DNA of 64,000 bases from Flavimobilis rhizosphaerae (GCF_014852685.1 NZ_JACZDF010000001.1:1-64000), one strand, 5' to 3'. Positions 35,240 to 46,966 are shown, counted from the first letter of the stretch. The notes: generated by a model from the sequence alone, not told the origin. Numbers and translations: made by a program.

Positions 35240-35877
35240 ACCCGCACGCACGGCGCCGGGCACTCGTCACCCAGTGGCCGACGATCCTGTGGCTCACGGC
35301 GGTGTGGACGTTCCTCTGGGGCGAGATCACGTGGGCGAACGTCCTCGGCGGCCTCGCCATCGGCATCGTCGTGACGCTCGTGTTCCCGCTGCCTGCGATG
35401 GGCCTGCCGATGAGGATCCGGCCGTGGCACCTGCTGCGGCTCGCCGGGTTCTTCCTGGGCTCGCTCGTCGTCGCGTCGTTCCAGGTCGCGTGGCAGGCGC
35501 TGTCACCGCGGACGCAGGTGCGCGGCGCCGTCGTCGGTGTGCGGCTGCGCAACCCTGCCGACCTCTACCTCACGGTGACCGCCGAGCTCTCGACGCTCGT
35601 CCCGGGGACGCTCGTCGTCGAGGCGCAGCGCATCACCGGCATGATCTACCTCCACGTGCTCGACCTTGCGGCGTCGGGCGGTGAGGAGAAGGTCCGGCAG
35701 GACGTCCTCGACCTCGAGGAGCACGTGCTGCACGCGCTCGCCTCGGACGAGGAGCTCGAACGGGCCGGGCTCGTCGTGCCGCGCCGCTGGTCGGTGCGGC
35801 GGCCCGCGAAGGCCGCGGCACCCGCACCCGCGCACTCGTCCGAGCCCGCGCCCGCACCCCCGGGGGAGGACGCATGA
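35236..35877 (+). CDS. mrpE: Na+/H+ antiporter subunit E
   Basis: A 213-residue subunit with two or three N-terminal helices (TILWLTAVWTFLWGEITWAN, then VLGGLAIGIVVTLVFPLPAM) and a soluble domain with LSPRTQVRGAVVGVRLR and PGTLVVEAQRITGMIYLHVL typical of MrpE. It ends in an Ala/Pro-rich tail. ATG overlaps the mrpD stop. Confidence 0.93.
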   Translation: MNPHARRRALVTQWPTILWLTAVWTFLWGEITWANVLGGLAIGIVVTLVFPLPAMGLPMRIRPWHLLRLAGFFLGSLVVASFQVAWQALSPRTQVRGAVVGVRLRNPADLYLTVTAELSTLVPGTLVVEAQRITGMIYLHVLDLAASGGEEKVRQDVLDLEEHVLHALASDEELERAGLVVPRRWSVRRPAKAAAPAPAHSSEPAPAPPGEDA

Positions 35878-36284
35878 GCCCCGTCGTCGTCGCCGTGTCC
35901 GCGGCCATGCTGCTCGTCGGAGCTGCGCTCGCCGTCGTCCGCATCGAGCGGGGCCCGTCGATGCTTGACCGCACGATCGCGCTCGACGTCCTCACGGCGA
36001 CGCTCGTCGCGGTCATCGCGCTCGAGGCCGCGTGGAACAAGCGGACGGACACCCTGCCAATCCTCGTCGTGCTCGCGATGGTGGGCTTCGTAGGGTCGGT
36101 GACGATCGCACGGTTCGCTGCGGCGGAGTCCGACGACGACCGGCGCATCCGGTCGCGCGAGGAGGTCGAGGCGGAGGACGCGCAGCGTCGTCTCGTCGAG
36201 GAGGCCGAGGACCGTGCGGTCGAGCGGGTCGCGGAGCTCGACGCGGAGCCCGACGACACGACGCACCAGGGAGGGACGCGCTGA
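35874..36284 (+). CDS. mrpF: Na+/H+ antiporter subunit F
   Basis: A 136-residue subunit with three short helices in the first 85 residues. VRIERGPSMLDRTIALDVLT is the conserved MrpF block. The last 50 residues are a highly charged helix (RSREEVEAEDAQRRLVEEAE), longer than in typical MrpF proteins. It overlaps mrpE by 4 bases. Confidence 0.93.
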   Translation: MSPVVVAVSAAMLLVGAALAVVRIERGPSMLDRTIALDVLTATLVAVIALEAAWNKRTDTLPILVVLAMVGFVGSVTIARFAAAESDDDRRIRSREEVEAEDAQRRLVEEAEDRAVERVAELDAEPDDTTHQGGTR

Positions 36285-36796
36285 TGCTCGACACGATCCT
36301 CGACGTCCTCTCCGGCGTGCTCATGCTCGGCGGCGCGTTCCTCTCGTTCGCGGCGGGCGTCGGCGTCCTGCGGTTCCCGGACCTGCTCGCGCGCATGCAC
36401 GCGGCGACGAAGCCGCAGGTGCTCGGGCTCATGCTCGTGCTGCTTGGCCTCGAGCTGCAGCTGCGCACGTGGCGCGGGGCCTTCGTCGTGCTGCTCGTCG
36501 TGCTGTTCCAGATGCTCACGGCACCCGTCTCGGCGCACATGGTGGGTCGCGCGGGGTACAGGACCGGCAAGGTGCGCACGGATCTGCTCGTCATGGACGA
36601 GCTCACGGCCGACGTCCAGCAGGCGGCGCTCATCGCCGACCAGGCGGGGGTCGCGCGGCTCGCGGCGGAGCTCGTCGACGAGGCCGTGCACGAGGCGCAC
36701 GACGAGGAGCCTCCCGAGGAGCGTCCCGCGGACCCGCGGCCGGACGCGGGGCGTGCGGACTTCGACGCGCGGGACGCCGGTCCGCACGACACCTGA
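36284..36796 (+). CDS. mrpG: Na+/H+ antiporter subunit G
   Basis: A 170-residue final subunit. It has three helices and the conserved VGVLRFPDLLARMHAATKPQ and LFQMLTAPVSAHMVGRAGYR. The C-terminal 60 residues are charged and extended. ATG 36284 shares one base with the mrpF stop (TGATG). The operon order A(B)CDEFG is complete. Confidence 0.93.
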   Translation: MLDTILDVLSGVLMLGGAFLSFAAGVGVLRFPDLLARMHAATKPQVLGLMLVLLGLELQLRTWRGAFVVLLVVLFQMLTAPVSAHMVGRAGYRTGKVRTDLLVMDELTADVQQAALIADQAGVARLAAELVDEAVHEAHDEEPPEERPADPRPDAGRADFDARDAGPHDT

Positions 36797-36814
36797 GGGC
36801 TCGGTCGAACGTCC

Positions 36815-36833
36815 GGGCAGCCGCCTTCTGCCC
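36815..36833. terminator. weak hairpin between mrpG and the hydrolase gene
   Basis: GGGCAG (36815-36820) pairs with CTGCCC (36828-36833) over a 7-base loop, directly between two convergent genes. The stem is only 6 bp. Confidence 0.35.
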
Positions 36834-37835
36834 TTACAGGGCCTGCGTCCCCGGCGGCACGACCTCGTCGAGCCACCCGACGACCCGCGCGAGGTACTGC
36901 GAGCGCGCAGGCTCCGGGGAGAGCGCAAGGTCGTGTGCGCCGCCCGGGATCTGCTCGTACGTGACGTCGGCACCGAGCCCGGGCGCGAGGGCTGCGGTCT
37001 GCTCGACGGACAGCACCGAGTCGGTCGTCAGCACCTCGGGATGGTCGTTCTCGTGGTCGCCGGTCGCATCGGACGTCAGCACGAGCACCGGGCAGGTGAC
37101 GTCGAGCCCGCGCGCGACGCGCGCGTGCGCGCGGCGCACCGACGCGATCCAGCGGGCGCGCACGGGGAAGCCGTCGATGGGCTTCCACGCGAGGTCGTAG
37201 TCCCACTCGCCGCCCGTGCTCGTGTGGAGCGCGCGCCCGTAGTGGGGTGCGAGGTGCCCGACGACGGTGCGCGGCGCGACCCTCCCGAGGACCCGCAGGG
37301 CCTGCGTGCCGACGGTGCGCATGAGCGCGGTGTCGTTGAGCTCGAGCCACGGGCTGTTGAGCACGAGCGCGTCGATGCGTCCGGGCCGCGCGTTCGCCCA
37401 CAGCGACGCGACGAGCCCGCCCGTCGAGTGACCGAGCACGGCGATGCGGTCATGGTGCTCGTCGTCGCGGACGACGGCGAGCGCGGCGTCGAGGTCCTCG
37501 GCGTGGACGGCGAGGTCGTCGACGAGGTTCGCGGTCTGCCCGGGGCGCAGTGAGCGGCCGTAGCGGCGCAGGTCGACCGCGTAGAAGTCCCAGCCGGCCG
37601 CGTCGAGCGCCTCGCCGACGTGCGTCTGGAAGAAGTAGTCGACGAAGCCGTGGACGTAGAGGACGGCGCGGTCGCGGCGCGGGCCGCGGGTGAGACGCAC
37701 GAGCGTGACGTCGACAGGTCCTTCGTTGTCCGTGCCGAGGTGGAGGGTGCGCTGCTCCCAGCCCTCGCCGAGGACGTCGGGGTGCCAGGATCCGGCGGCG
37801 CGCGGCGCGGGCGCGCCCGTGGGGAAGAACGTCAT
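36834..37835 (-). CDS. alpha/beta hydrolase (monoacylglycerol-lipase-like)
   Basis: A 333-residue serine hydrolase. The oxyanion region is AVLYVHGFVDYFFQTHV, the nucleophile elbow is IAVLGHSTGGLVASL (Ser of GHSTGG), and the late catalytic His is in QIPGGAHDLALSPEPAR. It resembles lysophospholipase/monoacylglycerol lipase proteins of unknown substrate. No signal peptide is seen. ATG 37835 is preferred to the in-frame TTG 37841. It is transcribed away from clpB. Confidence 0.85.
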   Translation of the reverse strand: MTFFPTGAPAPRAAGSWHPDVLGEGWEQRTLHLGTDNEGPVDVTLVRLTRGPRRDRAVLYVHGFVDYFFQTHVGEALDAAGWDFYAVDLRRYGRSLRPGQTANLVDDLAVHAEDLDAALAVVRDDEHHDRIAVLGHSTGGLVASLWANARPGRIDALVLNSPWLELNDTALMRTVGTQALRVLGRVAPRTVVGHLAPHYGRALHTSTGGEWDYDLAWKPIDGFPVRARWIASVRRAHARVARGLDVTCPVLVLTSDATGDHENDHPEVLTTDSVLSVEQTAALAPGLGADVTYEQIPGGAHDLALSPEPARSQYLARVVGWLDEVVPPGTQAL

Positions 37836-37904
37836 GCTCAATCATTGCACCGCTGGCCTCGGCGACGAGAGGAACCTGCCGCTTCCGCAGGGTGGTGCAC
37901 CAAA

Positions 37905-37925
37905 GTTGAGCGGAATAGACTCAAG
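37905..37925. promoter_or_regulatory. HAIR element (HspR binding site) upstream of clpB
   Basis: GTTGAGC-N7-ACTCAAG matches 12 of 14 bases of the HspR-associated inverted repeat CTTGAGT-N7-ACTCAAG. It lies 50 bases before clpB. HspR represses the heat-shock genes dnaK and clpB in actinobacteria. Confidence 0.85.
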
Positions 37926-37937
37926 TCTGACGAGGTT
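37912..37937 (+). promoter_or_regulatory. SigH/SigR-type promoter candidate for clpB
   Basis: GGAAT (37912-37916) and GTT (37935-37937) are 18 bases apart, as in SigR/SigH promoters. The -35 lies inside the HAIR spacer, so HspR bound there would block the sigma factor. Confidence 0.5.
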
Positions 37938-37974
37938 GTTCCGGCAGGACCACCCCGACCCGAGAGGAGACCTC

Positions 37975-40584
37975 ATGGAGTCCAACTTCACCGCAGCGTC
38001 GCAGCAGGCGATCGGCGACGCCATCCGCGCGGCCGCCGCCGCCGGCAACCCCCAGATCGAACCGCTCCACCTCCTCGGCGCCCTCCTCGAGCAGCCCGAG
38101 GGCCTTGCTGTCGCGCTCCTCGGCGCCGCGCACGTCGACCTCAAGGATGTCGGCCGCCGCACCCGCACCGCGCTCGCCTCGCTCCCGTCGTCCCAGGGAG
38201 GCTCCGTCGCCGAGCCCACCGCCTCACGTGCCCTCGGCAACGTGCTCGAGGCAGCGAAGAAGGAGTCGGCCGCCCACGGCGACGAGTACATCTCCGCCGA
38301 GATCCTGCTCCTCGCCCTCGCGACCGTCGACTCGGCGGCGGCCACCGCCCTGCGCGAGTCCGGCGCGACCCCCGACGCCCTCCGCGCGGCCCTGCCCGCC
38401 GTCCGCGGCACCGGGCCCGTGACGTCCGCCAACCCCGAGGGCACCTACAAGACCCTCGAGAAGTACGGTGTCGACCTCACCGAGCAGGCCCGTGAGGGCC
38501 GCCTCGACCCCGTCATCGGCCGCGATGCCGAGATCCGCCGCGTCGTCCAGGTCCTCTCGCGCCGCACCAAGAACAACCCCGTCCTCATCGGCGAGCCCGG
38601 CGTCGGCAAGACCGCCGTCGTCGAGGGCCTCGCCCAGCGCATCGTCGCGGGCGACGTCCCCACCTCCCTCCAGGGCAAGAAGCTCGTCGCGCTCGACATC
38701 GCCGCGATGGTCGCGGGCGCCAAGTACCGCGGCGAGTTCGAGGAGCGCCTCAAGGCCGTGCTCCAGGAGATCAAGGACTCCGACGGCGAGGTCATCACGT
38801 TCATCGACGAGCTCCACACCGTCGTCGGCGCCGGAGGCGGCTCCGAGGGCGCGATGGACGCGGGCAACATGCTCAAGCCCATGCTCGCCCGCGGCGAGCT
38901 GCGCCTCGTCGGCGCGACGACGCTCGACGAGTACCGCGAGCACATCGAGAAGGACCCTGCGCTCGAGCGACGCTTCCAGCAGGTGTTCGTCGGCGAGCCG
39001 TCCGTGGAGGACACCGTCGCGATCCTCCGCGGCCTCAAGTCCCGCTACGAGGCGCACCACGGCGTGACGATCTCCGACGGCGCGCTCGTCGCAGCCGCAC
39101 GTCTCTCCAACCGGTACATCACCGGCCGGCAGCTTCCTGACAAGGCGATCGACCTCATCGACGAGGCCGCGAGCCGCCTCCGCATGGAGATGGACTCCTC
39201 GCCGGTCGAGATCGACACGCTGCAGCGCGTCGTCCGGCGCCTCGACGCCGAGATCCTCGCGCTCAAAGAGTCCGGCGCGGACGAGGACCTCGAACGTGCC
39301 CGCGAGCTCGCCGCGCAGCGGGCCGACCGCCAGGAGGAGCTCGCCGCGCTCACCGCTCGCTGGGAGGCAGAGAAGGGCGGCGTCAACCGCGTCGGCGACC
39401 TCAAGAAGCGCCTCGCCGAGAAGGAGGCCGCCGCGCTGCGCGCCGAGAACGACGGCGATCTCGCGACGTTGGGCCGCCTCAAGTACGGAGAGATCCCGGC
39501 GATCGAGAAGGAGATCGCCGAGCTTGAGGCGTCCGAGCATGACCGCGCAGGGACCGACGGCGACGCCGAGGGTCCGCAGCGCCTCGTCGGCGAGAAGGTC
39601 GACGCGGCGGAGATCGCCGAGGTCGTCGCCGCGTGGACCGGCATCCCCGCAGGAAGGCTCCTCCAGGGCGAGGGCGAGAAGCTCCTCAGCATGGAGCAGA
39701 CGATCGGCGCACGGCTCATCGGCCAGACGAAGGCCGTCGAGGCCGTCTCGGACGCGGTGCGCCGCGCCCGCGCCGGCATCTCCGACCCGGACCGGCCCAC
39801 GGGCTCGTTCCTCTTCCTCGGCCCGACGGGCGTCGGCAAGACGGAGCTCGCGAAGTCGCTCGCCGACTTCCTCTTCGACGATGAGCACGCCATGGTGCGC
39901 ATCGACATGTCCGAGTACGGCGAGAAGCACTCGGTCGCGCGCCTCGTCGGCGCCCCTCCGGGCTACGTTGGCTACGAGGAGGGTGGCCAGCTCACGGAGG
40001 CGGTGCGCCGGCGCCCGTACTCGGTCGTTCTGCTCGACGAGGTCGAGAAGGCGCACCCGGAGGTCTTCGACCTCCTCCTGCAGGTCCTCGACGACGGTCG
40101 GCTCACCGACGGTCAGGGGCGGACGGTCGACTTCCGCAACGTCATCCTCGTCATGACGTCGAACCTCGGCTCGCACGCGCTCGTCGATCCGACGATCTCC
40201 GACGAGGCGAAGCACGAGGCCGTCATGGCGGCCGTGCGCGCTCACTTCAAGCCGGAGCTCCTCAACCGGCTCGACGACGTCGTCATCTTCGACCCGCTGA
40301 GCGTCGACGAGCTCGGACGGATCGTCGACCTCCAGGTGCGGGCGCTCGCCGACCGGCTCACGGAGCGGCGCCTGGGCCTCGAGGTGACGGACGCGGCCCG
40401 CGAGTGGCTCGCGCTCGAGGGCTTTGATCCCGCGTATGGTGCGCGTCCGCTGCGCCGGCTTGTCCAGCGGGAGATCGGTGACCGGCTCGCGCGACTCGTC
40501 CTCGCGGGCGAGGTCGCGGACGGCGACACGGTGACGGTCGACCGCGCGGACGATGCGGAGGGACTCACCCTTCGCACGTCATGA
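37975..40584 (+). CDS. clpB: ATP-dependent chaperone ClpB
   Basis: An 869-residue disaggregase that works with DnaK to resolve heat-denatured proteins. It has an N-domain (about 1-145), first AAA+ module with Walker A GEPGVGKT (206-213) and Walker [11 protein letters not shown], a coiled-coil middle domain at about 415-525, and a second AAA+ module with Walker A GPTGVGKT (616-623) and substrate loop [15 protein letters not shown]. No ClpP-binding IGF loop is seen, as expected. ATG 37975 has GAGGAGA 5 bases upstream. Control is by HspR and perhaps SigH, as described upstream. Confidence 0.97.
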   Translation: MESNFTAASQQAIGDAIRAAAAAGNPQIEPLHLLGALLEQPEGLAVALLGAAHVDLKDVGRRTRTALASLPSSQGGSVAEPTASRALGNVLEAAKKESAAHGDEYISAEILLLALATVDSAAATALRESGATPDALRAALPAVRGTGPVTSANPEGTYKTLEKYGVDLTEQAREGRLDPVIGRDAEIRRVVQVLSRRTKNNPVLIGEPGVGKTAVVEGLAQRIVAGDVPTSLQGKKLVALDIAAMVAGAKYRGEFEERLKAVLQEIKDSDGEVITFIDELHTVVGAGGGSEGAMDAGNMLKPMLARGELRLVGATTLDEYREHIEKDPALERRFQQVFVGEPSVEDTVAILRGLKSRYEAHHGVTISDGALVAAARLSNRYITGRQLPDKAIDLIDEAASRLRMEMDSSPVEIDTLQRVVRRLDAEILALKESGADEDLERARELAAQRADRQEELAALTARWEAEKGGVNRVGDLKKRLAEKEAAALRAENDGDLATLGRLKYGEIPAIEKEIAELEASEHDRAGTDGDAEGPQRLVGEKVDAAEIAEVVAAWTGIPAGRLLQGEGEKLLSMEQTIGARLIGQTKAVEAVSDAVRRARAGISDPDRPTGSFLFLGPTGVGKTELAKSLADFLFDDEHAMVRIDMSEYGEKHSVARLVGAPPGYVGYEEGGQLTEAVRRRPYSVVLLDEVEKAHPEVFDLLLQVLDDGRLTDGQGRTVDFRNVILVMTSNLGSHALVDPTISDEAKHEAVMAAVRAHFKPELLNRLDDVVIFDPLSVDELGRIVDLQVRALADRLTERRLGLEVTDAAREWLALEGFDPAYGARPLRRLVQREIGDRLARLVLAGEVADGDTVTVDRADDAEGLTLRTS

Positions 40585-40609
40585 CGCCCCACCGGCTACG
40601 CCAAGGATC

Positions 40610-40660
40610 CGACTCGTAGGTCTCCAGCACCATCGAACGGTGCTGGAGACCTACGAGTCG
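40610..40660. repeat. 51-bp intergenic hairpin with perfect 22-bp arms
   Basis: Arms 40610-40631 and 40639-40660 pair perfectly (core ACTCGTAGGTCTCCAGCACC) around a 7-base loop. A normal terminator follows 8 bases later, so this hairpin is an extra element. Confidence 0.9.
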
Positions 40661-40668
40661 CTGCACGA

Positions 40669-40710
40669 CGAAGCCCCCGCCCTCCCTGCTGACGGAGGAC
40701 GGGGGCTTCG
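40669..40710. terminator. bidirectional terminator between clpB and the chitinase
   Basis: CGAAGCCCCCG/CGGGGGCTTCG outer stem and CCTCC/GGAGG inner stem with a one-base mismatch. It lies between two convergent genes. Confidence 0.85.
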
Positions 40711-40775
40711 ACGTGGTGGGTACGGGCCGCCGGGCCGGGGAACTCCGGCGGCCCGCACCTGTCAGAGGGTCTCGA

Positions 40776-43007
<2,232 letters not shown>

Positions 43008-43172
43008 CGGGACTCATCTTTCTTGGGAGGGAGGGCCGCTCACCGGGGGAGCGCGGCCGTCCCGGGACAGGTCACGTGGAGGTGCAGGGGGGCGCCGCCA
43101 CTAGCGTGAGACGTTAGTCACGCGCCGAGGGCGCCGTGATGAGGTAACTCCACATCCCTGGACCGGACGTGA

Positions 43173-43206
43173 GACGCCCGGTACGGGTTTTCCCGTACCG
43201 GGCGTC
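43173..43206 (-). terminator. terminator after the LuxR regulator
   Basis: A perfect 15-bp stem (43173-43187 with 43192-43206) and TTTT loop, 33 bases beyond the stop of the minus-strand LuxR gene. It also lies upstream of the chitinase and would insulate it. Confidence 0.8.
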
Positions 43207-43238
43207 GAAAGTCGTGGCGATCCCGCAGCCCGGAGCCG

Positions 43239-45722
43239 TCAGTCCTCGTGCGCGCGCACCGCGAGCTCCACCCTGGTCGTCACCCCGAGCTTGCGGAACG
43301 CGCGACCGAGGTACACCTCGACCGTGCGGACGGAGAGGTAGAGCGTCTCGGCGATCTCACGGTTCGAGGCGCCCTGCGCGACGAGCTGCGCGACCTCGAG
43401 CTCGCGTTCGGTGAGGATGGACCGCCAGCGGGCGATGCCACGCGGCACGCCGGCCGCCGGGGAGGCGGGCGAGACTGCCGACGGAGCAGGGCCAGGCGGG
43501 GGCGCGAGGATCGCGGTCGTGAGCGTCGAGAGCCGATGGCGCGCCGCATCCGCGGTACGGCGGGCACCCGTGAGGTCGAGGAGCTCCGCGGCTGCGAGCA
43601 CGTGCGTGTGGGCGCGGTGAGGCTCGCCCACCCGGGCGAAGGCGCGCCCGACGGAGAGCTCGACCATCGCGGTGTCCCAGTCGGTCGCGCCCTCGATGTC
43701 CGCGAGGCCGGTGCGTCCGTCCGGGCCGACCATCGTGAGGCCCGTGAGCGCGACCCTCGAGCGTTCCGCGAGGACGCGCGCGGTCGCGCCTGTTCCCGCC
43801 GCGACCGGAGCCGGGAGGCTGTGGTCCGCCCGGCCGGTCTCCGCCCAGGCCTCCGCCGGGACGAGGCCAGGCAGAAGGAGGTCGTGCGCCGGTCCCGTCG
43901 CACGACGACGCTGCTCGGCGGCAAGCTCGAGGAGCGCCGCCGCCTCGGCGGCCGCGCCGTCCGCGAAGGTCGCGAGCGCGCGGTCCTCGAGAGCCGCGAT
44001 CCGCAGGAGGGCCGACGACGGCGCGGGATACCGCGCCACGGCCCCGACGATGCCCCGCGGCGCTGCTGCGCCTAGGGCCACGAGCCGCCCGGAGATTGCG
44101 GTCGCGAGTGCTCCGAGGACTAACGGGAGCGGGAGCGCGCGAGCATGCTCGTCGACGAGGTCAGCCGCGAGGTCGAACCGGGCTTCGAGGACGTCGAGCA
44201 GCGCCTGCGTCACACGGACGTGCGACTGAGCGAGAGGCGAGGGCCTCGGCTGCCGGTCGGTGCGCCAGATGTGCTCCTGGACGGGCTCGAGCATCGTCGT
44301 CGCGAACGCCTCGAGCTCGCGGCGTGCGTCGTCGGCGGAGCCGGTGAGGGCGGCGCGCAGCGCATCGTCGGTCGCGCGCAGAGCCTGTTCGTCGGCAGGG
44401 CACAGGTGCGTCGCGGCGAGCGGGGCGATGCCCCAGTCGGTCGAGCGTTCCGTGCGCTGCGCGATGAGTCGCAAGCCGTGCTCGACGAGCACGTCGACGT
44501 CGATCGTCGGGTGCGAGGCACGGCGGAGGTGATGGACGGCGTCGTGGACGAGTCCGGCACCGAGCGCCGCGGCTCCTGCGACGGCGTGGCCGTAGGGCTC
44601 GGCGGCGTCGGCTCCCTGGCTGAGGGCCTCGCGCGCGACGCGCACCGCGTGGACGCAGTCGCCCCGGGCGAGAAGCTGCTCGGCGATCCCGAGAAGGTCC
44701 TCGGCGTGAGCGCCGTCTCCTGCGAGCGTGCCGAGACTGCGGTGCCACTCGGCGGCCAGCATGTCGGACGCCGCGAGCGCGCTCGCGAGGGAGAGGTGCG
44801 CGTCGGTGCGGTCGGCGAGCGTCGCACGGGCGTGCACGAGGGCCCGCACCCCGGGCTCGAGGATGCGGCAGCGGCCGCCCGCAAGGTTGAGGAGGGCCGC
44901 GGCTGGCCACGTCGCGATCGTCGCGGCATCGGTGCCAGCGGCGCGGACGAGCACGTCCGTGCGATCGACGACGGCGACCGCTGCGATGAGGAGAAAGCGG
45001 TGCTCGACCGGCGACAGGTCGATGAGACGGGCGCCGACGAGCCTCTCCGTCGCCGGAGGGACGGGCATGGGGTCTGGCAGGAGGCTGGTCCCGCCGAGCT
45101 GCTCGGGGGAGAGCCACGGCATGGTCTGCAGGAGCGCGGCGGGGTTGCAGGACGAGGCGCGGACGAGGCTCGCGACGACGTGGGGGGCCGCGACGACGTC
45201 GTGCTCGGCGAGGACGAGGAGCGCGTCGGCCGCGGTCAGCGGCGGGACGCGGCGTTCGACGAGGGGGTGGGGGAGCGGCGACGCGTCGGCGACGGGACCT
45301 GTCGTGCGTGTCGCGAGCAGCACCCACGGGGTCTGGGGGCGGGTCGCGGTGTCGAGGAGGTAGGAACGCACCCCGGGCGCGAGGTGGTCGAGGTCGTCGG
45401 CGAGGACGAGCACGCGGGTGCCGTCCTCGGGATGGACAGCGCGCTCGTCGATCTCGGTGAGGGAGCGGGGCACGATGACGCGGCGCAGGCGCATGCCCTC
45501 GGAGGCTGCCGCGGTGGCGAGGGCGTCGGCGACGACGTCGAGGAGCGTCGAGCGGCCCGAGCCCGGGTCGCCCGTCCACACGACCCCGCCGTGCCCGCGT
45601 GAGAGTGCGGCAGCGGCGACGCGGATCTCCGCGTCGTGCTGGGCGAGCCGGGCCGCTCCGCTCGAGGTGCGAAGCTCTGGAGCTGCGCCCCGATATCCGA
45701 GAACGGAGGAACTATCCACCAT
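43239..45722 (-). CDS. large LuxR-family regulator with ATPase domain
   Basis: An 827-residue regulator of the LAL/MalT-like kind. The N-terminal NTPase has Walker A GDPGSGRST (51-59) and Walker B RVLVLADDLD. A long helical, TPR-like middle region follows. The C-terminal LuxR helix-turn-helix is LTERELEVAQLVAQGASNRE then IAETLYLSVRTVEVYLGRAF. It probably activates transcription upon binding a ligand and ATP. Targets are not evident, though the chitinase lies directly downstream on the same strand. ATG 45722 has GGAGG only one base away. GTG 45719, four bases from the same site, may be the true start. Confidence 0.85.
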   Translation of the reverse strand: MVDSSSVLGYRGAAPELRTSSGAARLAQHDAEIRVAAAALSRGHGGVVWTGDPGSGRSTLLDVVADALATAAASEGMRLRRVIVPRSLTEIDERAVHPEDGTRVLVLADDLDHLAPGVRSYLLDTATRPQTPWVLLATRTTGPVADASPLPHPLVERRVPPLTAADALLVLAEHDVVAAPHVVASLVRASSCNPAALLQTMPWLSPEQLGGTSLLPDPMPVPPATERLVGARLIDLSPVEHRFLLIAAVAVVDRTDVLVRAAGTDAATIATWPAAALLNLAGGRCRILEPGVRALVHARATLADRTDAHLSLASALAASDMLAAEWHRSLGTLAGDGAHAEDLLGIAEQLLARGDCVHAVRVAREALSQGADAAEPYGHAVAGAAALGAGLVHDAVHHLRRASHPTIDVDVLVEHGLRLIAQRTERSTDWGIAPLAATHLCPADEQALRATDDALRAALTGSADDARRELEAFATTMLEPVQEHIWRTDRQPRPSPLAQSHVRVTQALLDVLEARFDLAADLVDEHARALPLPLVLGALATAISGRLVALGAAAPRGIVGAVARYPAPSSALLRIAALEDRALATFADGAAAEAAALLELAAEQRRRATGPAHDLLLPGLVPAEAWAETGRADHSLPAPVAAGTGATARVLAERSRVALTGLTMVGPDGRTGLADIEGATDWDTAMVELSVGRAFARVGEPHRAHTHVLAAAELLDLTGARRTADAARHRLSTLTTAILAPPPGPAPSAVSPASPAAGVPRGIARWRSILTERELEVAQLVAQGASNREIAETLYLSVRTVEVYLGRAFRKLGVTTRVELAVRAHED

Positions 45723-45821
45723 ACCTCCACGTCCGTGACCTGCGACGGGACGTCTTCGTCCCAGTGGGTCACACCTTGTCAGGCCGGGGCGGTTCCTGCA
45801 CCTCGGGACTGTGTGACGGAA

Positions 45822-45860
45822 GCGCGTGCGCCCACCTCGGGGGAAGGTGGGCGCACGCGC
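45822..45860 (-). terminator. terminator after the NlpC/P60 gene
   Basis: A perfect 16-bp stem (45822-45837 with 45845-45860) and 7-base loop, 13 bases downstream of the NlpC/P60 stop. Confidence 0.85.
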
Positions 45861-45873
45861 GGCTTGTGGTGGG

Positions 45874-46740
45874 TCAGACGCGGAGGAACGTCGGGTTCGA
45901 CTGCCAGATCGACCGCACCTTGATGCTCTTGCCCGGTCGCGGAGCATCGATCTGCTTGCCGTTCCCGACATAGATCGCGACGTGGCCCGGGGTCCAGATG
46001 AGGTCGCCGGGGCGGGCGCTCTTACGGGAGACGACCTTGCCCGACCCGCGCTGGGCCGAGGACGCCCGGGGAAGCTTGGCGACGCCGGCCTTCTTGTAGA
46101 CGTAGCTCGTGAAGCCGGAGCAGTCGAAGCCGCGCGGGGTCGTGCCGCCATAGCGGTACGGGGTGCCGACGTAGCGCTTCGCGGTGCGGACGACGAGGTC
46201 GCCCTCGGAGCGGACGCGGACCTTCGTCGTGCGCTTGGCGGTCGACGCGTCGGTCGACGAGGCGGGAAGGAACTTCAGGGTGATCGTGTGCTTGCCGACC
46301 TTGAGCTTCTTCGGCAGGCGGTAGCTGAGGGTGAGGCGGCCGTCGTCGTTGCGGTCGGCCGCGGTGAGCGTCCGGAGGAGCTTGCGGCCGTCGTAGATCT
46401 TCACGCGGCCGTCGACGGGCGCGTCGGCGTTGCGGAGCCGGATGGACAGGCGGGCGCCCTTGCGCCCCTCGTACGTCGTCGCGGTCGACCGCTTGACGGT
46501 GAGGGACGTGCGGGCCGTGGTGGTGGCCTTGGCGGCGACTGGGCTCGTGCTGGTGGTGCCGGTCGCCGCCGGTGCGGCGTGGGCCGTGGCGGTGCCGACG
46601 GCGGGGACGAGGCCGAGCCCGAGTGCGGCGACGAGGGTCGCGGCGGTGCGGCGGGCTTTGCGGGGGCGTGCGGGGGTGGACGTCGACGAGCCGGCGATGG
46701 GCGCGGTCTCGTGCATGACGTCCGTCGGACGGACAGACAT
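45874..46740 (-). CDS. secreted NlpC/P60 peptidoglycan endopeptidase
   Basis: A 288-residue exported cell-wall hydrolase. The N-terminus has a basic stretch and signal helix (TAATLVAALGLGLVPAVGTA) with cleavage near AHA-APA. Residues about 75-165 form an Ig-like domain (LSIRLRNADAPVDGRVKIYD). The C-terminal NlpC/P60 domain has the catalytic Cys in PRGFDCSGFTSYVY and His in PGHVAIYVG. It cuts peptide stems of peptidoglycan. ATG 46740 has GAGAGG 6 bases upstream, directly after a c-di-AMP riboswitch, so second-messenger level sets its expression. Confidence 0.92.
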   Translation of the reverse strand: MSVRPTDVMHETAPIAGSSTSTPARPRKARRTAATLVAALGLGLVPAVGTATAHAAPAATGTTSTSPVAAKATTTARTSLTVKRSTATTYEGRKGARLSIRLRNADAPVDGRVKIYDGRKLLRTLTAADRNDDGRLTLSYRLPKKLKVGKHTITLKFLPASSTDASTAKRTTKVRVRSEGDLVVRTAKRYVGTPYRYGGTTPRGFDCSGFTSYVYKKAGVAKLPRASSAQRGSGKVVSRKSARPGDLIWTPGHVAIYVGNGKQIDAPRPGKSIKVRSIWQSNPTFLRV

Positions 46741-46751
46741 GTGAACCTCTC

Positions 46752-46922
46752 GACGCCTGCGAGGTGAGCTGTCGGGTTCGGGCTGAGGTTCTGCCCGGCC
46801 GCTGGACGCAGTGACGTCCGGCGGCTTCACCCCGAGGCCGGCTGGTGCTCGGCCGAAGGTGGGTCCCCCGTCGCTGCCGTGGGATGAGGATGAGCCGTTC
46901 CCGGCGGCAGCGCTCGGCGTCC
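46752..46922 (-). promoter_or_regulatory. c-di-AMP riboswitch (ydaO/yuaA type)
   Basis: The leader on the minus strand carries the hallmark 3' block CCCGACAGCTCACCTCGCAG followed by GCGTC, which pairs with GGACGCC at its 5' end (46916-46922) as P1. Internal conserved pieces GACGGGGGACCCACC and CTCGGGGTGAAGCC are also present. In actinobacteria this class commonly precedes cell-wall hydrolases. The ribosome binding site GAGAGG follows P1 by one base, so c-di-AMP binding could block translation or cause termination. Confidence 0.88.
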
Positions 46923-46966
46923 GGGACGGCACCCGCGCACCGGGAGAGTGGTGGCGGGCGTCAACG

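Noticed and set aside
43008-43238. Promoter elements of the chitinase gene.
   Set aside because: CTAGTG- and TAACGT-like boxes are present on the minus strand but none has a well-spaced -35, so no promoter was called. The hairpin at 43173 is explained as the LuxR terminator.
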